DNA from: Treponema sp.
GTDB lineage: Bacteria > Spirochaetota > Spirochaetia > Treponematales > Breznakiellaceae
Assembly: GCA_031283505.1 (NCBI GenBank)
Contig: JAITBO010000104.1
Location: 1-5,412 of the forward strand
Length of the DNA stretch: 5,412 nucleotides
Reading direction: 5' to 3'
Positions 1 to 5,412 of this stretch are shown in pieces. A program made the translations under genes and the position numbers. The notes beneath the pieces were generated by a model. The model did no database searches, was not told where the DNA came from, and saw only the letters and a program-made list of their open reading frames with translations. Numbering within the stretch: the stretch's first letter is position 1; the number at the start of each line of letters is the position of its first letter.

Positions 1-177
1 CCGGAGGCGAAAAAACTCACCCAACAGTTCGTCCTGGCGGAAAAGAAAGGCATCCAATGGGTCGTCGTTCCCGGAGAAAAACCTGCCGAAGCCCCCCTTA
101 CCCTGAGGGAGCTAAAAACCCGCCAGGACAGGAAGGACCTTTCCTTTGAAGAAGCTGCGGCGCTCCTTGGACAGTGA
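1..177 (+). CDS. hisS: Histidyl-tRNA synthetase, C-terminal end (partial, 5' end outside window)
   Basis: The open frame enters from the left edge and ends at TGA 175-177, leaving 58 residues. The visible text includes EAKKLTQQFVLAEKKGIQWV followed by VVPGEK and then LTLRELKTR. This resembles the end of the anticodon-binding domain of class II histidyl-tRNA synthetases, where a K-L-x-x-Q-x-x-x-A-x-K-K-G-I helix leads into a hydrophobic strand, a G-E turn and a V/L-T-L-K-D/E-L-K-T strand. The enzyme charges tRNA-His with histidine in the cytoplasm. The usual acidic pair after G-E is replaced by KPAEAP, and there is a short tail ending SFEEAAALLGQ. The catalytic core is outside the window, so the paralogue HisZ or another class II synthetase sharing this anticodon-binding fold cannot be excluded. 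The next gene starts 45 bp downstream on the same strand, so the two may share a transcript. Confidence 0.7.
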   Translation, partial: PEAKKLTQQFVLAEKKGIQWVVVPGEKPAEAPLTLRELKTRQDRKDLSFEEAAALLGQ

Positions 178-209
178 CGGCGTTCTAAGACCAATTCAAG
201 CAGGCCGCG

Positions 210-215
210 AAGGAG
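210..215 (+). promoter_or_regulatory. Ribosome binding site for the G1PDH-like gene
   Basis: AAGGAG lies 7 bases before the ATG at 223. It is a near-consensus Shine-Dalgarno sequence and fixes the start of the downstream gene. No convincing promoter is visible in the 45-bp gap after the upstream stop, which fits co-transcription with the upstream gene. Confidence 0.85.
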
Positions 216-222
216 AAACAAC

Positions 223-1608
223 ATGATCGAACAGAAGAAACTATCCCTGGAAGATTGTCTTAAAGCGGCAACGGAGACCAAAGAGCTTTTGCTGGGCTCC
301 GATGCCCTGGAAGGCATACCCCGGTTGCTCCGGGAACACTACGATTTTGCCGCAGCCTGCGTCATTGCCGACGAAAACACCGATGCCGTAGCGGGAAAAA
401 AAGTCCGGGACATCCTATCCGCCGCCGGTGTTCCTCTGGCGGCCTCCCTGGTGTTCCCCGGCTCTCCCCGGCTCCACGCCGACTACCGGCATATCGCCCG
501 GATATGCGCCCATATCGCGGCCCAGCCCGGCAATGGGCGCATGGTCCCCATTGCCGCAGGCGCGGGAACGGTGAACGACATGGTAAAGCGGGCCGCTTCG
601 GAACTGAACCTCCCCTACCTCTGCGTTCCCGCCGCCGCGTCGGTGGATGGCTATACCTCCTATGGCGCGGCCCTCCTGTCGGAGGGCTTCAAACAGACTT
701 TCCCCTGCCCCGCCCCCCGGACCCTGGCGGCGTCCACGGCGGTGCTGCGGGAAGCGCCGGCCTACCTTTCTTCCTCAGGATTCGGCGATTTGGCGGGTAA
801 GATCATCGCCGGGACGGACTGGATCATCGCCGAAAAAGCCGGCGCCCTGGGCGCTCCCGGCACAGAACCCATCGATCCCCTGGCATGGAACATGACCCAG
901 ACCGGGCTTTTGGACACCCTCAGACTGTCGGCGGACGCGGCGCGGGGAAACGCGGACGCCCTGGGGGTTCTCTTTTCCGCCCTGTCCGTCACCGGCTTCG
1001 CCATGCAGCGTCTGAAGAGTTCCCGGCCCGTGTCGGGCTGTGAGCATCTGTGGAGTCATATCTGGGAAATGGAGGACCTCTCGGTGGACGGCAACCCCGT
1101 AACCCACGGCCACAAAGTCGCCATGGGGACCCTGGCCGCCGCCGCCTTTACGGAAGCGCTCTTCGCCCCGGCCTCCCCTCCCCTTCCCTCCCGAAACTGG
1201 AAACTGCCCGGCAGGGCGGAACGGGAGGCGGAGGTACGCGCCGCCTTCACCACGGCGACAATCCCCGGAAGCGGCCCTGGGGAGGCGGCGGTAAAGACGG
1301 CCATGGAAAAGCTGGCGGAGGAAAAACGCGCCGGGGTCCTGGCGGAGGCCCTGCGAGACAACTGGAAAGAGATACGGGAAAAAGTCCTGGAAAGGCTCCC
1401 TCCCTACAATGAACTACGGGACCTTATGGACCAGGGCGGCTGTCCGGTCCTGCCCGCCGAAATCAACCTGAGCCGTAGCGAAGTCATCGCCACAGCCCGG
1501 CGGGCCCAGATGATACGGAACCGCTACACCGTACTGGACATGGCCTGGGATCTGGGGGTCTTCGAGGAAGTTCTGGCAAAAATGGAAGCCGGGCCTTACC
1601 TCGAATGA
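223..1608 (+). CDS. sn-glycerol-1-phosphate dehydrogenase-like protein (EgsA/AraM family, iron-containing ADH superfamily)
   Basis: This 461-residue soluble protein is of the G1PDH/AraM type, whose members reduce dihydroxyacetone phosphate to sn-glycerol-1-phosphate with NAD(P)H. Visible family signatures, in order, are the dinucleotide-binding GAGTVNDMVK (residues 113-122), ASVDGYTSYGA (139-149), GFGDLAGK (186-193) followed by DW (199-200), GCEHLWSH (272-279) and THGHKVAMG (294-302). By analogy with iron-containing dehydrogenases the metal ligands should be D189, H275 and H295, and all three are present. The C-terminal part carries an IRNRYTVLDMAWDLG segment (431-445), also typical of AraM-like proteins. 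As I recall them, archaeal G1PDHs are about 350 residues and B. subtilis AraM about 394, so this is a long member, partly from the region around residues 310-400. The start is fixed by AAGGAG 7 bases upstream. It may be transcribed with hisS, and it converges on thrA with a 6-bp gap. In archaea the product forms the lipid backbone; in Bacillus it feeds heptaprenylglyceryl phosphate. The role here is unknown, and another polyol-phosphate substrate is possible. Confidence 0.85.
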   Translation: MIEQKKLSLEDCLKAATETKELLLGSDALEGIPRLLREHYDFAAACVIADENTDAVAGKKVRDILSAAGVPLAASLVFPGSPRLHADYRHIARICAHIAAQPGNGRMVPIAAGAGTVNDMVKRAASELNLPYLCVPAAASVDGYTSYGAALLSEGFKQTFPCPAPRTLAASTAVLREAPAYLSSSGFGDLAGKIIAGTDWIIAEKAGALGAPGTEPIDPLAWNMTQTGLLDTLRLSADAARGNADALGVLFSALSVTGFAMQRLKSSRPVSGCEHLWSHIWEMEDLSVDGNPVTHGHKVAMGTLAAAAFTEALFAPASPPLPSRNWKLPGRAEREAEVRAAFTTATIPGSGPGEAAVKTAMEKLAEEKRAGVLAEALRDNWKEIREKVLERLPPYNELRDLMDQGGCPVLPAEINLSRSEVIATARRAQMIRNRYTVLDMAWDLGVFEEVLAKMEAGPYLE

Positions 1609-1614
1609 TCGATC

Positions 1615-4077
1615 CTAAACCAGGGTACGGGCTATCCGCACTATATCCGCAAAGACGCCCCCCGCAGTAACCTGAGCGCCCGCGCCGGGGCCCTTGATCA
1701 CCATGGGCAGGGTTGAATACCGGTTGCTGGTAATCACCACGATGTTGTCCGAATCCACCAGGGAACGGAAGGGGCTCCCCTCCCCTTCCTCCCGGAGGGA
1801 AAGCCGGGCGGAGCCTTCCTCGATGACCGCCACATACCGCAGGGCCTGGCCTCTGACCGCCGCATCGGCGCGGCGCTTTTCAAAGACCGGATCCACCTTC
1901 CGCAGCTCCTCGAAAAAGGCGTCCACGCCGGCGGCCTCGAAGCACGCGGCGGGCAGGATGGGCTCTATGAATACGGATTCGAATTCCAGGGACATACCGC
2001 ATTCCCTGGCCAGGATCAGAGCTTTCCGGGCGGCGTCCATGGCGTTGAGGTCGTCCCTGGGGTCCGGTTCGGTATACCCCTTGGCCCTGGCCTCCTTTAC
2101 CAAAACGGAAAAAAGCTTGGAACCGTCGAAGTTGTTGAAGATGTAGCTCAGGGTTCCGGACAGGACCGCCTCTATACGCCTAACCTTGTCCCCCGAAACT
2201 GCCAGATCCCTAAGGGTGGAGATGACCGGCAGACCGGCGCAGACCGTGGTCTCGTAGAGATAGGGAATACCCCGATCTTTGGAATACCCCGTCAGGGTGT
2301 GGTAATACTCCAAAGCGCCGGAGTTGGCCTTCTTGTTGGGAGTGACGATGGGAATGGAGGATTGCAGTATTTCGGCGTACCGGGAAGCCACATCGTTTCC
2401 GGGAGTACAGTCGCAGAACGCCGTATTGGGGAGATTGAGGGCCTTCATCCGGGCAATAAAGACATCCAAATCAAAGGTGTCTCCCGGCGTATCACCGGAA
2501 AGAAGGGTTTTGACGGTTTTGGGATTCAGGCCGTCAGGATTGAAAATCATGTGCCGGGAATTGGCCGCCCCCACCAGGTTGATGCGTATTTTGTGCTCGT
2601 CCGCCAGGATTTCCCGGTGTTCCGCGATTTGGTCCACCAGGGTACCCCCGATAAGGCCGATCCCCGCCAGAAAGAGGTTCACCGAACGCACGCCGGAAAG
2701 GAAGAAGGCTTCGTGTATCGCGTTCAGGGCTTTGGCCTCGTCGTGCCGGGAAATGACCGCCGAGATGTTGAGTTCCGACGATCCCTGGGCTATGGCCACG
2801 ATGTTGATCCCGTTCCGGCCCAGGGCATGGAAGACCTTTCCGGATATGCCGGACCTCCGCTTCATCTTTGAACCCACTATCGCGATGACGGCAAGCTCCC
2901 CTTCGACCACCGGCTCGTCTATGGTGGCGGCGGCGATCTCCTTTTCAAATTCCTCCCTCAAGGCGGCGGCGGCAGCGGCGGCGGAGGCAGGGTCCACGGC
3001 AAAGCAGATGGAATATTCGCTGGAACTTTGGGTTATAAGGATGACGTTGATCTGCCGCCGGGCCAGAGCGCCGAAAAGCCGGGAAGAGAATCCCGCCACC
3101 CCTACCATACCCGTCCCCTGGAGGCGTACCAGGGTGATGTTCCCCAAGGAACTTATCCCCCGTATGGGATAAGAGCTGTCTTCAACTTCTCCGGTAATCC
3201 GGGTTCCCGAATCCGAGGGGTTAAAGGTGTTACGTATCACAATGGGGATACCCTTTTCCAGGGCCGGCCTGACCGTGGGAGGATGCAGAACCTTGGCCCC
3301 GAAATGGGAAAGTTCCAGGGCTTCCTCGTAGGAAATGCGGTCTATCTTAAAGGCGGTCTTAACCATCCGGGGATCCGCAGTGAGTATACCGTCCACGTCG
3401 GTCCAGATTTCCACCGCCTCGGCCCCGATGGCGGCGCCGAAGATAGCTGCCGAAAGGTCCGACCCCCCCCGGCCCAAAGTAGTGGTATGCCCCTCCTCAT
3501 CGGATGCAATGAATCCTGTGGCGATTTGCAGGGTAGGCCGCTTTTCCAGATAGGAGCGGATATTCCCATAAGTTTCCCCGGGAATGAAATGAGCGGCGCC
3601 GTAGGCTCTGTCGGTTTTAATGACCTCCCTGGCATCCAAATACTCGGCGTTCAACCCCCGGGAAACAAAAAAATGGGCTATCAGGGATGCGGAGAGCCGC
3701 TCTCCAAAGCTCATGATGTAGTCCAGGCTCCGGAGGGACAGTTCCCGTAATATCGTCACCCCGTCCAGGGTACGGGAAAGCTCAGAGAAAGCCCCCTCAA
3801 TCATTGCTTCGACGGCCCGCCGGGATTCCTCCTGAAAAAATCCGGCGGCCAAATCCAGATGCCGGCTGCGCATACCTTCCATTATGACGGTGTAGCCCCC
3901 GTCTCCCATGGCGGCTTGACGTGCGATAGCGATAAGTCCGTCAGTCATCCCGCTCAGGGCGGAAACGACTACTACCCGCACCCTGGGCCCATGTTCCCGG
4001 TCGTTCACAATGGCGAAAAGTTGCCCCAGCGCACCGGCGGTTCCTACCGATGTACCTCCGAATTTGAGGACCAGCAT
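1615..4077 (-). CDS. thrA: Bifunctional aspartokinase / homoserine dehydrogenase (ThrA type)
   Basis: This cytoplasmic enzyme phosphorylates aspartate and, with its second domain, reduces aspartate semialdehyde to homoserine (threonine and methionine branch). The kinase domain (about 1-295) shows KFGGTSV (5-11), GRGGSD (202-207), WTDVDGILTADPR (225-237) and HFGAKVLHP (258-266). Two ACT regulatory domains follow (about 313-390 and 394-465). Their ITQSSSE (348-354) and IAQGSSE (429-435) segments carry glutamines Q350 and Q431, at positions linked to threonine feedback in related enzymes. The dehydrogenase half has the dinucleotide loop GIGLIGG (472-478), TPNKKA (579-584), YETTVCAGLPVI (608-619), SGTLSYIF (640-647) and GYTEPDPRDDLNAMDAARK (667-685), with the catalytic-type E670, D681 and K685. 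The frame extends upstream to a TTG at 4101, but the ATG at 4077 is preferred. It has GGAG 6 bases upstream, gives the family-standard MLVLKFGGTSV start, and yields 820 residues, the same as E. coli ThrA. No thrB or thrC is adjacent. It looks intact and functional. Confidence 0.96.
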   Translation of the reverse strand: MLVLKFGGTSVGTAGALGQLFAIVNDREHGPRVRVVVVSALSGMTDGLIAIARQAAMGDGGYTVIMEGMRSRHLDLAAGFFQEESRRAVEAMIEGAFSELSRTLDGVTILRELSLRSLDYIMSFGERLSASLIAHFFVSRGLNAEYLDAREVIKTDRAYGAAHFIPGETYGNIRSYLEKRPTLQIATGFIASDEEGHTTTLGRGGSDLSAAIFGAAIGAEAVEIWTDVDGILTADPRMVKTAFKIDRISYEEALELSHFGAKVLHPPTVRPALEKGIPIVIRNTFNPSDSGTRITGEVEDSSYPIRGISSLGNITLVRLQGTGMVGVAGFSSRLFGALARRQINVILITQSSSEYSICFAVDPASAAAAAAALREEFEKEIAAATIDEPVVEGELAVIAIVGSKMKRRSGISGKVFHALGRNGINIVAIAQGSSELNISAVISRHDEAKALNAIHEAFFLSGVRSVNLFLAGIGLIGGTLVDQIAEHREILADEHKIRINLVGAANSRHMIFNPDGLNPKTVKTLLSGDTPGDTFDLDVFIARMKALNLPNTAFCDCTPGNDVASRYAEILQSSIPIVTPNKKANSGALEYYHTLTGYSKDRGIPYLYETTVCAGLPVISTLRDLAVSGDKVRRIEAVLSGTLSYIFNNFDGSKLFSVLVKEARAKGYTEPDPRDDLNAMDAARKALILARECGMSLEFESVFIEPILPAACFEAAGVDAFFEELRKVDPVFEKRRADAAVRGQALRYVAVIEEGSARLSLREEGEGSPFRSLVDSDNIVVITSNRYSTLPMVIKGPGAGAQVTAGGVFADIVRIARTLV

Positions 4078-4083
4078 ACGTAA

Positions 4084-4087
4084 CTCC
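4084..4087 (-). promoter_or_regulatory. Ribosome binding site deciding the thrA start
   Basis: On the minus strand GGAG precedes the ATG at 4077 by 6 bases. This site would lie inside the coding region if the upstream TTG (4101) were used, so it argues for the shorter 820-residue protein. Confidence 0.8.
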
Positions 4088-4111
4088 AAAAAATAATTCA
4101 ATATTAGTCCG

Positions 4112-4160
4112 AAGCCAGTTTCATCGGACCATAGCGCTGACCGGGTTTTGAAACTGGCTT
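4112..4160 (-). promoter_or_regulatory. Perfect inverted repeat in the thrA leader (candidate 5' stem-loop)
   Basis: AAGCCAGTTTC at 4112-4122 and its exact reverse complement GAAACTGGCTT at 4150-4160 form 11-bp arms around a 27-base loop. Read on the minus strand, the hairpin ends 34 bases before the thrA ATG. If the proposed promoter is right, it sits at the very 5' end of the transcript. It is not followed closely by a U-run on either strand: the nearest T6 is 22 bases away on the minus strand and 15 on the plus strand. A standard intrinsic terminator is therefore unlikely. It could be a stabilising 5' hairpin, an RNA regulatory element or a protein-binding operator. No leader peptide rich in Thr or Ile codons was seen near it, so classical thr attenuation is not supported. 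Confidence 0.6.
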
Positions 4161-4166
4161 ATAAGA

Positions 4167-4195
4167 GTGATACGATTTTTTACACTTTTTTACAA
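4167..4195 (-). promoter_or_regulatory. Candidate thrA promoter
   Basis: On the minus strand TTGTAA (4195-4190) is separated by 17 bases from TATCAC (4172-4167). Each matches four of six positions of the sigma-70-type consensus. Transcription would begin near 4160, at the edge of the leader inverted repeat. The spacer contains A6 tracts. The call rests on sequence by eye only. Confidence 0.35.
4176..4195. repeat. Two T6 tracts in 10-bp phase
   Basis: TTTTTTACAC is followed directly by TTTTTTACAA, two near-identical decamers that place T6 runs at 4176-4181 and 4186-4191. A/T tracts repeated every helical turn bend DNA. This pair lies across the spacer and -35 part of the candidate thrA promoter, where curvature or an upstream-element effect could modulate transcription. 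A separate T8 run follows at 4208-4215. Confidence 0.6.
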
Positions 4196-4248
4196 GACGT
4201 ACCTTGCTTTTTTTTCTCACTTCCCATATCGTATTAGTAAGATCGAAG

Positions 4249-4280
4249 TACTTGCAGGGATAAATACTTGCAAAGATTAG
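4249..4280. repeat. Direct repeat of 16-bp units with TACTTGCA core
   Basis: TACTTGCA occurs at 4249-4256 and again at 4265-4272. Taken as 16-bp units, the two copies match at 12 of 16 positions. The first copy overlaps the 8-bp palindrome AAGTACTT (4246-4253). Each copy contains TTGCA, which could also serve as a -35 element for the rightward gene. The repeat lies 63 bp or more upstream of the GTG at 4343, a plausible place for an operator, but no known regulator site was recognised. Confidence 0.4.
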
Positions 4281-4297
4281 CCTTCTATGTGTAACAT
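4268..4297 (+). promoter_or_regulatory. Candidate promoter for the WecA-like gene
   Basis: TTGCAA (4268-4273) and TAACAT (4292-4297), with an 18-base spacer, give a moderate match to a sigma-70-type promoter reading right. CATAAT at 4307-4312 is a better -10 by itself but has no recognisable -35 at the right distance. The call is weak and by eye. Confidence 0.25.
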
Positions 4298-4331
4298 TCT
4301 ATCAAACATAATACTCTACCAACTTTTATTT

Positions 4332-4335
4332 GGAG
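4332..4335 (+). promoter_or_regulatory. Ribosome binding site supporting a GTG start
   Basis: GGAG lies 7 bases before the GTG at 4343. The next in-frame ATG is at codon 68, after the first membrane helix and a conserved family motif. The GTG is therefore the only sensible start. Confidence 0.75.
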
Positions 4336-4342
4336 TACCTAA

Positions 4343-5412
4343 GTGACGTATATCATTGCCGTTGTAATTGCTTCTTTTGTATTATCTTTTATAACCGTAT
4401 GGCTAATATACCGCTTGTCTCATAGAAAAGCATGGTATGATCAGATAGATGAACGGAAAATCCATACCGGAGACGTTCCGCGGCTGGGAGGCATTGGGTT
4501 TTCCGTAGCGTTTATTGTGGTTTCCCTGGCTCTTTTCCTGGTCATGGAAGAAATTCGTTTTAACTTCCGGTTTATTTCAGTGTTCATAGGTTTATTCGTC
4601 ACATTGGCATTCGGAGTTCTTGATGACTTTCGTAATCTGCCTTCCGGAATTAAACTGCTTGTTCAAATCATTGCGGGCCTCCTGGTTATCATCCCCGGTT
4701 ATACGTTCCACAATCTGTTCTTTTTTGGAGATAATTTCCGGACTTTTGTATGGCTTAGGTTTCCTCTTTCATTGTTGTGGATCGTAGGACTTACCAACGC
4801 CATCAATTTTATAGACGGAGTTGATGGCCTTGCCGGAGGAATCTCCGTCATCATCACCGTGATCTATGCCGTCATTTTCGCTTCCTTTACTAATTCCATT
4901 ACGATCTTCTGTATCTGCCTGGTTGCGGCTATCGGAGGGTTTCTGGTTTTTAACCTGCCCCTTCCCCAGGCAAAGATATTTATGGGTGATGGGGGAAGCC
5001 AGTTTCTGGGCTTTACCCTGGCGGTACTGCCCCTCCTCGATTTGGGAGATACCCACTTAAATCTGCCCATTCCCTACGCAAGCGCCCTGCTTCTTATTCC
5101 TATTCTGGACATGATTTCCGCTATATGGCGGCGCCTTAGAGATGGCCGGCGCATAGACAGTCCCGATAAAGCCCATATCCATCATAAATTGATGAACTTA
5201 GGGCTTAACACCTGGGGTATCGATGGAGTCCTCTACAGTTTGCAGATAGTTTTGGGGACATTGATTTTTTTTGCGGTCAAGTTTTACAGCCATCGGAACG
5301 TATCTTTGATTTTATTGGGACTCGCCTATCTTATAGCTATTGCTTTTTTTATAACCATTCATTATTCAAACAGAACAAAAATGTTACAGGTTAGGGGGGG
5401 GGGGGGGGGGGG
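4343..5412 (+). CDS. WecA/TagO-type undecaprenyl-phosphate sugar-1-phosphate transferase (3' end not resolved)
   Basis: This polytopic inner-membrane protein belongs to the MraY/WecA superfamily. It should transfer a sugar-1-phosphate, typically GlcNAc-1-phosphate, from UDP-sugar to undecaprenyl phosphate and so start synthesis of a surface polysaccharide or wall polymer. After the GTG start, the first helix (about 2-22) precedes the conserved ERKIHTGDVPRLGG (37-50). Then come LDDFRN (93-98) with the Mg-binding acidic pair D94-D95, NAINFIDGVDGLAGG (152-166), FMGDGGSQFLGF (213-224), and DMISAIWRR (256-264). AHIHH (277-281) is the H-x-H-H cytoplasmic loop that separates WecA/TagO-like enzymes from MraY. 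Several hydrophobic helices lie between and after these, the last about 318-338. Some 350 residues precede the terminal G run, close to the full length of TagO or WecA, so only a short tail should be missing. No stop is seen, and the last five codons are GGG within the poly-G. GC content is lower than in the left-hand genes. The exact sugar cannot be read from sequence. Confidence 0.9.
   Translation, partial: MTYIIAVVIASFVLSFITVWLIYRLSHRKAWYDQIDERKIHTGDVPRLGGIGFSVAFIVVSLALFLVMEEIRFNFRFISVFIGLFVTLAFGVLDDFRNLPSGIKLLVQIIAGLLVIIPGYTFHNLFFFGDNFRTFVWLRFPLSLLWIVGLTNAINFIDGVDGLAGGISVIITVIYAVIFASFTNSITIFCICLVAAIGGFLVFNLPLPQAKIFMGDGGSQFLGFTLAVLPLLDLGDTHLNLPIPYASALLLIPILDMISAIWRRLRDGRRIDSPDKAHIHHKLMNLGLNTWGIDGVLYSLQIVLGTLIFFAVKFYSHRNVSLILLGLAYLIAIAFFITIHYSNRTKMLQVRGGGGG
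5394..5412. repeat. Homopolymer of 19 G at the window end
   Basis: The sequence ends in an uninterrupted G19 run directly after TTA, in frame with the membrane transferase (AGG then GGG codons). It may be a genuine slippage-prone tract at the 3' end of the gene at which assembly stopped. It may instead be a sequencing artefact, since poly-G read ends are common in two-colour chemistry. The sequence alone does not decide. Confidence 0.9.

Noticed and set aside
775..1113. Minus-strand open frame opposite the G1PDH-like gene
   Set aside because: The opposite frame holds the conserved dehydrogenase motifs. This frame is a composition artefact with no family resemblance and no convincing ribosome binding site.
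2962..2989. GGC-rich trinucleotide stretch
   Set aside because: It is the antisense of an alanine run (about residues 366-372) in the first ACT domain of ThrA, a loop or helix that tolerates Ala. The codons are mixed, so it is not a pure microsatellite.
2324..3172. Long + strand open frame (282 codons) opposite thrA, and a 190-codon one at 2299-2871
   Set aside because: They lie wholly antisense to a well-conserved complete thrA, have low-complexity Arg/Ser/Ala-rich translations with no recognisable domain, and are expected in GC-rich DNA.
4078..4101. N-terminal extension of thrA from TTG at 4101
   Set aside because: It would place the GGAG ribosome binding site inside the gene and add eight residues before the conserved MLVLKFGGTSV start.
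4104..4124. Minus-strand mini-ORF ATG...TAA encoding MKLASD before thrA
   Set aside because: It has no ribosome binding site and no Thr or Ile codons, and most of it is the 3' arm of the inverted repeat. It does not support thr-type attenuation.
4112..4160. Reading the inverted repeat as an intrinsic terminator
   Set aside because: The closest T-runs are 15 or more bases from the stem on either strand, and there is no gene that would end here because both neighbours start at this region.
4170..4234. Inverted repeat ATACGAT (4170-4176) and ATCGTAT (4228-4234)
   Set aside because: Only 7 bp with a 51-base separation in AT-rich DNA. It is easily chance, so it was not listed as a feature.
4866..5060. 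Short open frames on both strands inside the WecA-like gene (4769-5070)
   Set aside because: They overlap the conserved membrane transferase, which continues through the whole region in one frame from the GTG at 4343.

Overview
The window is a bacterial chromosomal segment with four protein-coding genes. Two are cut by the window ends, and no RNA gene, mobile element or CRISPR array was seen. The bacterial-type bifunctional aspartokinase/homoserine dehydrogenase and the WecA/TagO-type sugar-phosphate transferase show that it is bacterial. The style of the genes (GC-rich metabolic genes, long G tracts, an AraM/G1PDH-like protein beside hisS) reminds me of host-associated spirochaetes such as Treponema. 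That placement is from memory of family members and was not tested.

Layout. On the + strand, 1-177 is the C-terminal end of what is most likely histidyl-tRNA synthetase. After a 45-bp gap with a strong ribosome binding site comes a 461-residue sn-glycerol-1-phosphate dehydrogenase-like protein (223-1608). It meets, tail to tail with only 6 bp between stop codons, an 820-residue ThrA-type aspartokinase/homoserine dehydrogenase on the - strand (1615-4077). This enzyme appears complete, with both catalytic domains and a tandem ACT regulatory region. An AT-rich divergent intergenic region (4078-4342) follows. It holds a perfect 11-bp inverted repeat in the presumed thrA leader, two T6 tracts one helical turn apart, a short direct repeat, and candidate promoters for both flanking genes. 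From 4343 a GTG-started membrane glycosyl-1-phosphate transferase of the WecA/TagO/MraY superfamily reads rightwards. It is still open at the end of the window, which finishes in 19 consecutive G.

How the genes relate. hisS and the G1PDH-like gene may be co-transcribed. thrA makes the first and third steps from aspartate towards threonine and methionine, and seems to be transcribed alone here, with no thrB or thrC beside it. The WecA-like gene probably starts a surface-polysaccharide or cell-wall-polymer locus continuing beyond the window. Its base composition (about 45% GC by eye) is clearly lower than that of the genes to its left (about 60-65%), so the intergenic region may be a boundary between blocks of different history.

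I did not find a clearly new multi-gene system. The best leads are the thrA leader hairpin, the terminal poly-G tract in or next to the polysaccharide gene, and the archaeal-lipid-type dehydrogenase in a bacterial context.
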